Source of the DNA: an uncultured Muribaculaceae bacterium
GTDB taxonomy: Bacteria; Bacteroidota; Bacteroidia; Bacteroidales; Muribaculaceae
Length of the DNA stretch: 7,629 nucleotides
Assembly: GCA_910578305.1 (NCBI GenBank)
Contig: CAJTQH010000006.1
Coordinates: 31,363 to 38,991 of the forward strand
Direction of reading: 5' to 3'
Shown: positions 1-5,756 of the stretch, piece after piece
How the letters are laid out: each line of letters begins with the position of its first letter
How positions within the stretch are numbered: position 1 is the first letter of the stretch
Position numbers and translations under genes: made by a program
Notes under the pieces: model-generated
What the model was told of the DNA's origin: nothing
Database searches by the model: none
Seen by the model: only the letters and a program-made list of their open reading frames with translations

Positions 1-1
1 C

Positions 2-241
2 GATGCCGACCCCGCATACTACAGCTCACGCGCATTGTGCTATCTGATCACCGACCAGATAGCTGCCGCTGCTGATGACATTTCTACCGGGCTAACACTT
101 GATCCCACTGATGGCGAATTATATCTCTACCGCGCCCTTCTCAATAAAATGCGCTTCCGACCCGACGATGCGGAAGCAGATGGCGAACTCGCAGTCAAAT
201 GGGGTATCAGCCCTGATCGTGTAAAGGCTCTTCTAAAATAG
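2..241 (+). CDS. TPR-like repeat protein, C-terminal fragment (5' end outside window)
   Basis: The reading frame is open from base 2 to the TAG at 239-241, giving about 79 residues of a protein whose start lies upstream of the window. A TTG at 35 could serve as a start, but the frame is open before it and those residues (ADPAYYSSRALCYL) already fit the helical repeat, so I treat the gene as truncated by the window edge. The pattern of small and aromatic residues (A..Y..RA.CYL, then ..GL.LDPTDGELYLYRALL, then ..A.AD.ELAVKWG) has the 34-residue period and the LDP turn typical of tetratricopeptide repeats, which are protein-interaction scaffolds. About two repeats are visible, ending in a capping helix. 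The partner and role cannot be told from this fragment. No strong terminator follows it. Confidence 0.75.
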   Translation, partial: DADPAYYSSRALCYLITDQIAAAADDISTGLTLDPTDGELYLYRALLNKMRFRPDDAEADGELAVKWGISPDRVKALLK

Positions 242-321
242 ATCCGATAAATTTTGCAGACTAAAAATCAAAATTGAGTGTTTTTTGTTATAGATTAATA
301 AATAATTCCGCAAAAAATCCG

Positions 322-329
322 TACTTTTG
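322..329 (+). promoter_or_regulatory. Bacteroidota-type -7 promoter element (TACTTTTG) for the wHTH gene
   Basis: TACTTTTG matches the TAnnTTTG consensus of the Bacteroidota housekeeping sigma factor. It lies 56 bp before the ATG at 386, implying an AT-rich leader of about 50 nt. I see no clear -33 TTG at the usual 19-20 bp spacing, so the call rests on the -7 box and the intergenic position. Confidence 0.6.
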
Positions 330-385
330 CGCAAAATTATCTTAGATTTACACAATTTATTGTCTAACAAATAATATTAGTAACG

Positions 386-595
386 ATGAACACAGACACT
401 ATTGGTTCTTGGGCCGGACTTGTATGGAACGTCCTCAATGAAGCAGAAGTACTTGACAGCAAACAGATTAAAAAAGCAACAAAACTTAAAGACAAAGAAC
501 TCTATGCCGCATTCGGATGGCTTGCCCGCGAAAACAAAATCACTTTTGAAGAAAATAGTGACAGCAAAGAGCTTCTTGTATCTTTGATTAAGTAA
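386..595 (+). CDS. Small winged helix-turn-helix protein (DUF2582 / PF10771-like)
   Basis: This 69-residue protein consists of a single small domain. The stretch GLVWNVLNEAEVLDSKQIKKATKLKDKELYAAFGWLARENKI (residues 11-52) is the hallmark of the Bacteroidota winged-helix family known as DUF2582. A first helix is followed by a helix-turn-helix (roughly residues 24-47) with a Lys-rich segment and the conserved GWLARE, and the end (residues 52-68) should form the beta wing. The family is presumed to bind nucleic acid because of its fold, but as far as I know its target is not established. There is no sensor or second domain, so it may act as a dimer or together with a partner. The ATG at 386 is the only sensible start. 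The gene has its own promoter upstream and a strong terminator downstream, so it is probably transcribed as a single gene. An overlapping frame at 402-587 is a shadow. Confidence 0.85.
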   Translation: MNTDTIGSWAGLVWNVLNEAEVLDSKQIKKATKLKDKELYAAFGWLARENKITFEENSDSKELLVSLIK

Positions 596-657
596 TAATC
601 CATTTTACCACAAATACAGGAGATTGTTCCGGTTAGTGTGGCTTCAAAAAACTTCTG

Positions 658-692
658 ATGGCCGGGCATATATAAAAGTCCCGGCCATTTTT
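658..692 (+). terminator. Strong Rho-independent terminator after the wHTH gene
   Basis: A perfect 9-bp GC-rich stem (ATGGCCGGG at 658-666, CCCGGCCAT at 680-688) encloses a 13-nt AT-rich loop and runs into five T residues (688-692). It lies 62 bp after the wHTH stop codon and ends only 11 bp before the rsgA start codon. Confidence 0.88.
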
Positions 693-703
693 AAGACACT
701 TCA

Positions 704-1648
704 ATGACAGACGGCACCGTAATACGCAACACAGGAAGTCTATACGTGGTGGTCACCGATGACAACCGCGAAATCAACTGTAAAATCAAAGGCAATTTCC
801 GTCTCAAAGGACTGCGCACCACCAATCCGGTGGCTGTTGGCGACCGTGTAGGCATATCCGACTCAGACTCCGATAGCACAGCCTATATATCAGTGATACA
901 TCCTCGTAAAAACTATATAATAAGACGCGCCAGCAACCTATCCAAGGAAGCCCACATTATCGCAGCCAACCTCAGCCAGGCTTGCCTCATAATCACCCTT
1001 GCACAGCCAGCCACAGCCACTACATTCATCGACCGATTTCTGGCCACAGCCGAAGCCTACCGTGTGCCAGCCGTCATAATAATAAACAAAGTGGATATCC
1101 TCACCGACAACGAAGAGGACATGCAGCTTCTCGAAGCCGTGACATATCTCTACGAATCAATCGGCTATAAAGTGATCCACACATCAGCACGCACAGGAAA
1201 AGGCCTCGACGAACTTAGAGCAACTATCAACGGCAAGACAACATTGATGTCTGGCAACTCCGGAGTAGGCAAGTCATCTCTCATCAACCGACTCATCCCC
1301 GGACTTGATCTACGCACTGCCGCCATATCCACCACACACCAAACAGGCATGCACACCACCACATTTTCCGAAATGTTCTCATTGCCAGGCGGCGGATACA
1401 TCATCGACACTCCAGGTGTGAAAGGATTCGGCATCATAGACTTCGACCGCTACGAAGTGGCACACTTCTTTCCCGAGATATTCAAGACATCGGCCGACTG
1501 CCGATACGGCAACTGCACCCATACCCACGAGCCCGGATGCGCTGTGCTCGAAGCCGTGGCCGACAACCACATTGCAGCCTCACGCTACGCATCATATATG
1601 AGCATCCTTGAGGATATATACCACGAAAAATATCGCAAGGGATACTGA
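704..1648 (+). CDS. rsgA: Ribosome small-subunit-dependent GTPase RsgA
   Basis: RsgA (YjeQ) is a cytoplasmic, circularly permuted GTPase that checks late assembly of the 30S ribosomal subunit and helps release assembly factors such as RbfA. The 314-residue product has the expected order. An N-terminal OB-fold (about residues 1-72) contains CKIKGNFRLKG and NPVAVGDRV. The permuted G domain follows: G4 NKVD at 128-131, G5 SA at 161-162, P-loop GNSGVGKS at 184-191, G2 switch region around 209-220 (STTHQTGMHTTT) and G3 DTPG at 235-238. The C-terminal zinc knuckle has C266, C271, H273 and C279 in the usual spacing. Every key residue is intact and the length is normal. The ATG at 704 gives an N-terminus that matches Bacteroidales homologues as I remember them. 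The gene starts 11 nt after a terminator and has no recognisable promoter. Confidence 0.96.
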   Translation: MTDGTVIRNTGSLYVVVTDDNREINCKIKGNFRLKGLRTTNPVAVGDRVGISDSDSDSTAYISVIHPRKNYIIRRASNLSKEAHIIAANLSQACLIITLAQPATATTFIDRFLATAEAYRVPAVIIINKVDILTDNEEDMQLLEAVTYLYESIGYKVIHTSARTGKGLDELRATINGKTTLMSGNSGVGKSSLINRLIPGLDLRTAAISTTHQTGMHTTTFSEMFSLPGGGYIIDTPGVKGFGIIDFDRYEVAHFFPEIFKTSADCRYGNCTHTHEPGCAVLEAVADNHIAASRYASYMSILEDIYHEKYRKGY

Positions 1649-1676
1649 CCATTACTGCTATTTCACATTTTTTTAC

Positions 1677-1684
1677 TATCTTTG
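1677..1684 (+). promoter_or_regulatory. -7 promoter element (TATCTTTG) for the SulP gene
   Basis: TATCTTTG is a perfect TAnnTTTG match, 28 bp after the rsgA stop. A weak -33 candidate (ACTG, 1654-1657) lies 19 bp upstream. Transcription would begin near 1688-1692. This rules out the in-frame TTG at 1682 as the SulP start, because that codon lies inside the promoter box. Confidence 0.75.
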
Positions 1685-1691
1685 CACCCTC

Positions 1692-1714
1692 AAATCGCCG
1701 CAGGGCAATTTTTT
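1692..1714 (+). promoter_or_regulatory. Terminator-like hairpin at the 5' end of the SulP leader
   Basis: AAAT-C-GCC (1692-1699) can pair with GGC-A-ATTT (1704-1711) across one C/A mismatch and a GCAG loop, followed by TTT to 1714. It begins at or next to the expected transcription start, so it could be a 5' RNA-stabilising stem or a weak early terminator. It is too short to be confident of either role. Confidence 0.25.
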
Positions 1715-1747
1715 GTTTTCATAATTATAATACATAGGTACAAGGGT

Positions 1748-3445
1748 ATGAATTTTTCAGGTCCCATTGATTTCAAGCCGAAACTGATATCGGCTCTTTC
1801 AAACTATTCAGCATCACGTTTCAAATCAGATCTTATCGCCGGCATCGTAGTAGGTATTGTGGCTCTGCCGCTTGCCATAGCATTTGGCATAGCCAGCGGA
1901 GTAAGCCCTACGGTAGGTCTAACCACAGCCATCATCGGTGGATTCATTGTGTCGGCACTTGGTGGCTGCTCCGTACAGATCGGAGGACCAACCGGTGCGT
2001 TCATCATAATAGTTTCCGGCATCATAGCCAATTACGGTATGCAAGGGCTGGCCATTGCCACCATAATGGCCGGACTGATATTGGTGCTTTTAGGATTGTT
2101 CCATCTCGGCACCGTGATCAAATTCATACCATATCCTATTGTGGTAGGATTTACAGCCGGTATAGCCCTCACCATATTTTCCACGCAGATCAACGACTTC
2201 CTTGGCCTCGGTCTTACCGAAATACCGGCATCGTTCATTCCCAAATGGGGCACATATTTCAGCAACATCGACCGCATAGACTGGCCCACATTCATAGTAG
2301 GCCTTGTATCGCTCGCCATCATAATCATATCTCCTAAAATATCAAAAAAACTGCCTGGTGCACTGCTGGCCATCATCATAGTCACATTTGCCGTATGGAT
2401 GATACACACTTACTATCCGGAAATACATATCACCACAATCGGCGACCGATTCGGTACACTACCCACCGACATACCACAGCCCCACGGATTTGAACTTACC
2501 ATGGACACCATCAACGAATTGCTACCATCGGCATTTACCATAGCAGTGCTCGGTGCCATCGAATCTCTGCTATCGGCAACTGTTGCCGACGGTGTCACAG
2601 GGTCACGCACCAACTCCAACACCGAACTGATCGGACAGGGCGCGGCAAACATCGTGGTGCCATTCTTCGGTGGCATCCCCGTGACAGGTGCCATAGCTCG
2701 TACTATGACCAACATCACAAACGGCGGACGCACACCTGTATCGGGTATCATTCACGCCATTGTACTTCTTCTGATATTCCTTTTCCTCATGCCGCTAATC
2801 AACCTTGTCCCCATGGCATGCCTTGCAGCAGTACTTGTGATGGTTAGCTACAACATGAGTGGATGGCGCACAGTGAGAGGCATATTGCACAACCCCAAAA
2901 GCGACATCACAGTGCTTGCAGTCACCTTCCTGCTCACTGTAATATTTGATCTCACCATTGCTATCGAGATCGGGCTGCTTCTGGCCATAATTTTATTCCT
3001 GCGCCGAGTCATGGAAAACACACAGATACGTGTATACAGCGAACAGCTCGACGTAGCCGAAGGCACCGATTCATCTACACACGAAGTGCTTGATGTGGCT
3101 CGTGGCGTGGAGGTATACGAGATCGATGGCCCGTTTTTCTTCGGCGTGGCCACCAAATTCGACGAAATCATGCGCACGTCTATGGCCAACAAACCTATTG
3201 TGCGTATTCTGCGCATGCGCAAAGTCCCATTCATCGACGCCACAGGAGTGCACAATCTCGAGATTCTCATCAAATCATCGCAGTCCAACGGTATCCATGT
3301 AGTGCTATCTGGTGTAAACGACAACGTGCACAACGTACTTGAAAGCTCCGGAGTGGAAAAGATGATCGGTCGCGACCACATTTATAGCCATATATCAAAA
3401 GCAGTGGCCATGGCCAATAAAATAGTGCAGGAAGTTGGAAAATAG
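1748..3445 (+). CDS. SulP family inorganic anion transporter with C-terminal STAS domain
   Basis: This 565-residue inner-membrane protein belongs to the SulP/SLC26 family, whose members move sulfate, bicarbonate or other small anions by sodium or proton coupling or by exchange. Residues 28-420 form the transport domain, a long series of hydrophobic segments (14 in this fold). The family motifs are clear: GIVALPLAIAFGIASG (36-51), the QIGGPTGAF turn (77-85), and the segment from E271 to about 335 with SLLSATVADG, R287, GQGAANI, FFGGIPVTGAIART and GGRTPVSGI. Residues 454-560 are a cytoplasmic STAS domain containing D497-A-T499-G500, the loop that in anti-sigma-factor antagonists carries the phosphorylated Ser/Thr. 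The ATG at 1748 is chosen because the upstream in-frame TTG (1682) lies in the promoter. The substrate cannot be assigned: there is no adjacent carbonic anhydrase or sulfate-reduction gene. No terminator is visible before the next gene. Confidence 0.93.
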   Translation: MNFSGPIDFKPKLISALSNYSASRFKSDLIAGIVVGIVALPLAIAFGIASGVSPTVGLTTAIIGGFIVSALGGCSVQIGGPTGAFIIIVSGIIANYGMQGLAIATIMAGLILVLLGLFHLGTVIKFIPYPIVVGFTAGIALTIFSTQINDFLGLGLTEIPASFIPKWGTYFSNIDRIDWPTFIVGLVSLAIIIISPKISKKLPGALLAIIIVTFAVWMIHTYYPEIHITTIGDRFGTLPTDIPQPHGFELTMDTINELLPSAFTIAVLGAIESLLSATVADGVTGSRTNSNTELIGQGAANIVVPFFGGIPVTGAIARTMTNITNGGRTPVSGIIHAIVLLLIFLFLMPLINLVPMACLAAVLVMVSYNMSGWRTVRGILHNPKSDITVLAVTFLLTVIFDLTIAIEIGLLLAIILFLRRVMENTQIRVYSEQLDVAEGTDSSTHEVLDVARGVEVYEIDGPFFFGVATKFDEIMRTSMANKPIVRILRMRKVPFIDATGVHNLEILIKSSQSNGIHVVLSGVNDNVHNVLESSGVEKMIGRDHIYSHISKAVAMANKIVQEVGK

Positions 3446-3465
3446 TATTCAGATACTTATCTTTG
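3435..3465 (+). promoter_or_regulatory. Promoter (TTG - 20 bp - TATCTTTG) for the WG-repeat lipoprotein
   Basis: TTG at 3435-3437 and TATCTTTG at 3458-3465 are 20 bp apart, matching Bacteroidota -33/-7 architecture. The -33 element lies inside the last codons of the SulP gene. The predicted leader is about 30 nt. Confidence 0.75.
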
Positions 3466-3499
3466 TGGAAAACTATTGTAAACCAACTGAAAAACGACT

Positions 3500-5215
3500 A
3501 TGAAACTTGCCCACATTTCCTGCATGCTCACCGTATGCGCCGGCATGTTGTTATCATCATGCGGCAGTTCCGATGGAGGCTCCATCGATTACATTGCTGT
3601 TAAAACCGAAGGCTCCGACAACTGGGGTTTTGTGGGTCCTGACGGACAGATGCTGATCGACGACGAATTTGAAAACACCCCTTCAGCCGTCATCAACGGA
3701 TACTTTTCTGTGACCGAAGGCGATTACGTAGTAGTCTACAAAGCAGGCAAGAAACCGGAAATGGTGAAAGGGCTTGACGATCTCGCAGCAGCCGGCGTAA
3801 TGAACGAAGGCCGCATGCCTATATGCCGCAAAAAATCCCGCATTGAACTTGTCGATGGGTCTGGTAATACAATAGCCACACTCGGTCCGGTCAACGGCAA
3901 AGAGATCCGTAACGTATCGGCTATGTTCACAGAAGGGCTCATGACATTCAACACTGATGACAATCTCACAGGAGCCATTGACCGCGATGGCAACGTGGTA
4001 ATAGAGCCTAAATATTATACAATCAACACTTTTAACGATGGCATAGCCCTTGCTTCTATAAAAGAAGAAAACGATAGTTTATCCGATGTCAGCATCAAAT
4101 ACATGATCATCGACAAAAAAGGAGAGACTATATACACACTGCCCGACAACATCACCCCGGCCAATTACACCATACAATCGGGAGTGCTGGCTGTGAATAA
4201 AGACGAAAAATGCGGATTCATCAACAAGAAAGGAGAATTCCGGGCCATGCCGTCGAAAGTGAAGCAAATATCGGAAATACATGGCAGCATATTCACATAT
4301 ATCAATTCGGAAAACAAATACGGAGTGATGAATATGGACAAAGAGGATGTAGTACGTGCCAAATACGAATCTCTGTACATTGTGGACGACGACCTATTCC
4401 TGGCCATGCGCGACAACAAATGGAGTCTTATAAATTCAAAAGACGAGCGTCTGCATAAGTTTGAAGACATAAAACACGTTTTCTGCATAAATACACTCGG
4501 TCAATTTTCATCAAAATTCCAGTTTATAACCTGCGACGAAAACGACATCTACACTCTTGTCGACAAGAATGGCAATCAGATAGGCCACGAGGAATTCAGC
4601 AGCTTCGCCATTACTTGGAATTACGTCACGTCAGAGTACTTCGACATGACTCTTGCCGTAAAATCATTTACAGATAAGATCACGGATACCGGATTTGACA
4701 AAATATCAATAGGCGAGCCAATGAGCGAGTTCATATCCGGCGAACCAAGACAATATACCGGCACATATTCAGCTGAAATATACGACCATTCAGGCTACAG
4801 ATATTCCTACACTGCAAGTGCATACTCTTCAGTTCCCATATCGTTAAGCGAGGCAAGGTACCGTACTGAAAATTACTTTGGATACACATATAAGTATTTT
4901 GACCACTACGAATATCTGTTCAATCCTGAAGCTCATGTTTCGAAAATAACCATAGAATTCAGCACTGAACAGCCCGATTACAATGATTTACGTGCCGAAC
5001 TCGACAATCAGTTTGCCGACAAAGGATTCAAATACATCGAAAAGACCGATGCTTATGCCACCTACACAGATGGTAAGGATCTGCGCATCGTCGTTATACC
5101 CCGGCATAATCTTTACGGAGCATCCATCTACATCATGAGCCCGGCAGAATTCGCCTCTGAAAAAGGCTCTCTGATCAATTCAGCAGAGTCAAGATACAGA
5201 TCATCGGCCGACTAA
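3500..5215 (+). CDS. WG-repeat-containing lipoprotein of unknown function
   Basis: The 571-residue product begins with a lipoprotein signal peptide. A short basic start, a hydrophobic core and the lipobox LSSC put the lipidated cysteine at position 21. The following GSSDGG lacks a clear acidic surface-export signal right after the cysteine, so I cannot say whether it faces the periplasm or the outside. Residues 42 to about 370 hold nine degenerate WG-type repeats, aligned on W/Y-G-x-[VI]-D-x-x-G-x and starting near 42, 76, 115, 157, 201, 238, 274, 308 and 351. Their period is 34-44 residues, and the best copies are WGFVGPDGQ, TGAIDRDGN, CGFINKKGE and YTLVDKNGN. WG repeats are thought to build a beta-rich, propeller-like scaffold, often for binding. 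Residues about 380-571 form a separate domain I do not recognise; its first half is very tyrosine-rich (14 Tyr between 419 and 472). The gene has its own promoter and no GC-rich terminator. Function is unknown. Confidence 0.88.
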   Translation: MKLAHISCMLTVCAGMLLSSCGSSDGGSIDYIAVKTEGSDNWGFVGPDGQMLIDDEFENTPSAVINGYFSVTEGDYVVVYKAGKKPEMVKGLDDLAAAGVMNEGRMPICRKKSRIELVDGSGNTIATLGPVNGKEIRNVSAMFTEGLMTFNTDDNLTGAIDRDGNVVIEPKYYTINTFNDGIALASIKEENDSLSDVSIKYMIIDKKGETIYTLPDNITPANYTIQSGVLAVNKDEKCGFINKKGEFRAMPSKVKQISEIHGSIFTYINSENKYGVMNMDKEDVVRAKYESLYIVDDDLFLAMRDNKWSLINSKDERLHKFEDIKHVFCINTLGQFSSKFQFITCDENDIYTLVDKNGNQIGHEEFSSFAITWNYVTSEYFDMTLAVKSFTDKITDTGFDKISIGEPMSEFISGEPRQYTGTYSAEIYDHSGYRYSYTASAYSSVPISLSEARYRTENYFGYTYKYFDHYEYLFNPEAHVSKITIEFSTEQPDYNDLRAELDNQFADKGFKYIEKTDAYATYTDGKDLRIVVIPRHNLYGASIYIMSPAEFASEKGSLINSAESRYRSSAD

Positions 5216-5282
5216 AATTGTAATCTATTTGTACCAATTTATATTCTAAAGCACCAAAAAGTTAAATATAAATCCGAAGTAA

Positions 5283-5322
5283 TGACAATTTTTTGATTTT
5301 TTTCACAAAAAAATCAATGTCA
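5283..5322. repeat. AT-rich inverted repeat upstream of the small lipoprotein promoter
   Basis: TTGATTTTTTT (5293-5303) and AAAAAAATCAA (5307-5317) form a perfect 11-bp palindrome around CAC. The flanks TGACA (5283-5287) and TGTCA (5318-5322) extend the symmetry if five bases (5288-5292) bulge out on the left. It lies 67 bp after the WG gene stop and ends 22 bp before the next -33 element. No T-run follows on either strand, so it is a poor intrinsic terminator. It could be a protein site, a cruciform or a 3'-end stem. The rest of the 5216-5430 gap holds A/T tracts and the promoter. Confidence 0.5.
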
Positions 5323-5344
5323 CGAAAAAAAAATATAATTTTTA

Positions 5345-5375
5345 TTTGGAGTGTCAAAAAAAGGTATTACCTTTG
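5345..5375 (+). promoter_or_regulatory. Strong consensus promoter (TTTG - 19 bp - TACCTTTG) with upstream A/T tract
   Basis: TTTG at 5345-5348 and TACCTTTG at 5368-5375 are 19 bp apart, the best match in this window to the Bacteroidota -33/-7 consensus. The 20 bp just before the -33 box (5325-5344) are all A or T, including a run of nine A, resembling an UP element. Transcription should begin near 5380-5382, giving a leader of about 50 nt with almost no G or C. Bacteroidota genes with high expression often have such leaders. Confidence 0.85.
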
Positions 5376-5430
5376 TCACGTTTTTGAAGCTAAAAAAATT
5401 GTTTTATTATTTAATCTAAATTTTACAGAA

Positions 5431-5664
5431 ATGAAAAAGTTATTTTTATCTCTTGCTGTTGTTTCTATGGGCATGTCTTTCTTCGCTTGCGGCGGTTCTG
5501 ACGCTGAAAAGAAGACTCAGGACAGCCTCGATAGCGTAGCTAAGGCTGACTCAATCGCTAAGGCTGAAGCTGAAGCTGCTGCTGCCGCTGCTGCTGCTGA
5601 CACCCTCACTGCTGCTGCTGACAGCCTCGCTGCTGCTGCTGACAGCGTAGTTGCTGGCAACTAA
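5431..5664 (+). CDS. Small alanine-rich lipoprotein with heptad repeats
   Basis: The 77-residue product starts with a signal peptide (MKKLFLSLAVVSMGMSFFAC) whose lipobox FFAC puts the lipidated cysteine at residue 20. The mature part is only 58 residues and is built from Ala, Asp, Ser, Glu and Lys. Asp-Ser/Thr-Leu/Ile/Val triplets start at residues 31, 34, 40, 57, 64 and 71. The last three are exactly seven residues apart, which predicts a long amphipathic helix or coiled coil, broadly like E. coli Lpp in size and style but without sequence identity that I can claim. There is no C-terminal Lys for peptidoglycan attachment; it ends VVAGN. Of 24 alanines, 23 use GCT, whereas the neighbours favour GCC. 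Together with a near-perfect promoter and its own terminator, this suggests an abundant envelope protein. The frame is open upstream to 5293, but the promoter lies inside that extension, so ATG 5431 is the start. Function is unknown. Confidence 0.88.
   Translation: MKKLFLSLAVVSMGMSFFACGGSDAEKKTQDSLDSVAKADSIAKAEAEAAAAAAAADTLTAAADSLAAAADSVVAGN
5590..5652 (+). repeat. Three tandem 21-bp repeats coding heptads of the small lipoprotein
   Basis: Units at 5590-5610, 5611-5631 and 5632-5652 each begin with GCTGCTGCTGACA and encode AAADTLT, AAADSLA and AAADSVV. Units 1 and 2 differ at only a few bases; unit 3 diverges at its end. The repeat is preceded by more GCT triplets from 5575, so the tract could change length by slippage or unequal recombination in steps that keep both frame and heptad phase. 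Confidence 0.8.
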
Positions 5665-5687
5665 TCAACAGCCAACAAAGCATTACG

Positions 5688-5720
5688 ACCGGTTTCCTCA
5701 AGGAGGGAGCTGGTTTTTTT
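5688..5720 (+). terminator. Rho-independent terminator after the small lipoprotein gene
   Basis: Bases 5688-5698 pair with 5704-5714 as an 11-bp RNA stem including three G-U pairs, with a 5-nt loop (CAAGG) and a T-run at 5714-5720. It starts 23 bp after the lipoprotein stop codon and ends 36 bp before the pseudouridine synthase ATG. Confidence 0.85.
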
Positions 5721-5756
5721 ATTTCAATTACTCACCTTCTCTGCCACACACGCCTA

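Noticed and set aside
250..290. Possible terminator for the TPR-like gene in A/T-rich sequence
   Set aside because: Only weak A-T pairing is possible before the T-run at 281-286; no stable GC stem.
1682..1747. Upstream TTG start adding 22 residues to the SulP protein
   Set aside because: The TTG lies inside the TATCTTTG promoter box, so it would not be transcribed; the added residues do not resemble a SulP N-terminus.
2848..3381. Long antisense open frame (177 codons) opposite sulP
   Set aside because: It is opposite the conserved STAS-coding region, has no recognisable protein features and no promoter; it arises from codon composition on the other strand. The same holds for antisense frames at 2032-2409, 2413-2751 and 6613-7005.
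5293..5430. Upstream extension adding 46 residues to the small lipoprotein
   Set aside because: It contains the promoter and would bury the signal peptide; ATG 5431 gives a clean lipoprotein signal sequence.
5702..5707. GGAGGG, a Shine-Dalgarno-like sequence before the pseudouridine synthase
   Set aside because: It is part of the terminator stem and lies about 50 bp before the ATG, too far to act as a ribosome binding site.
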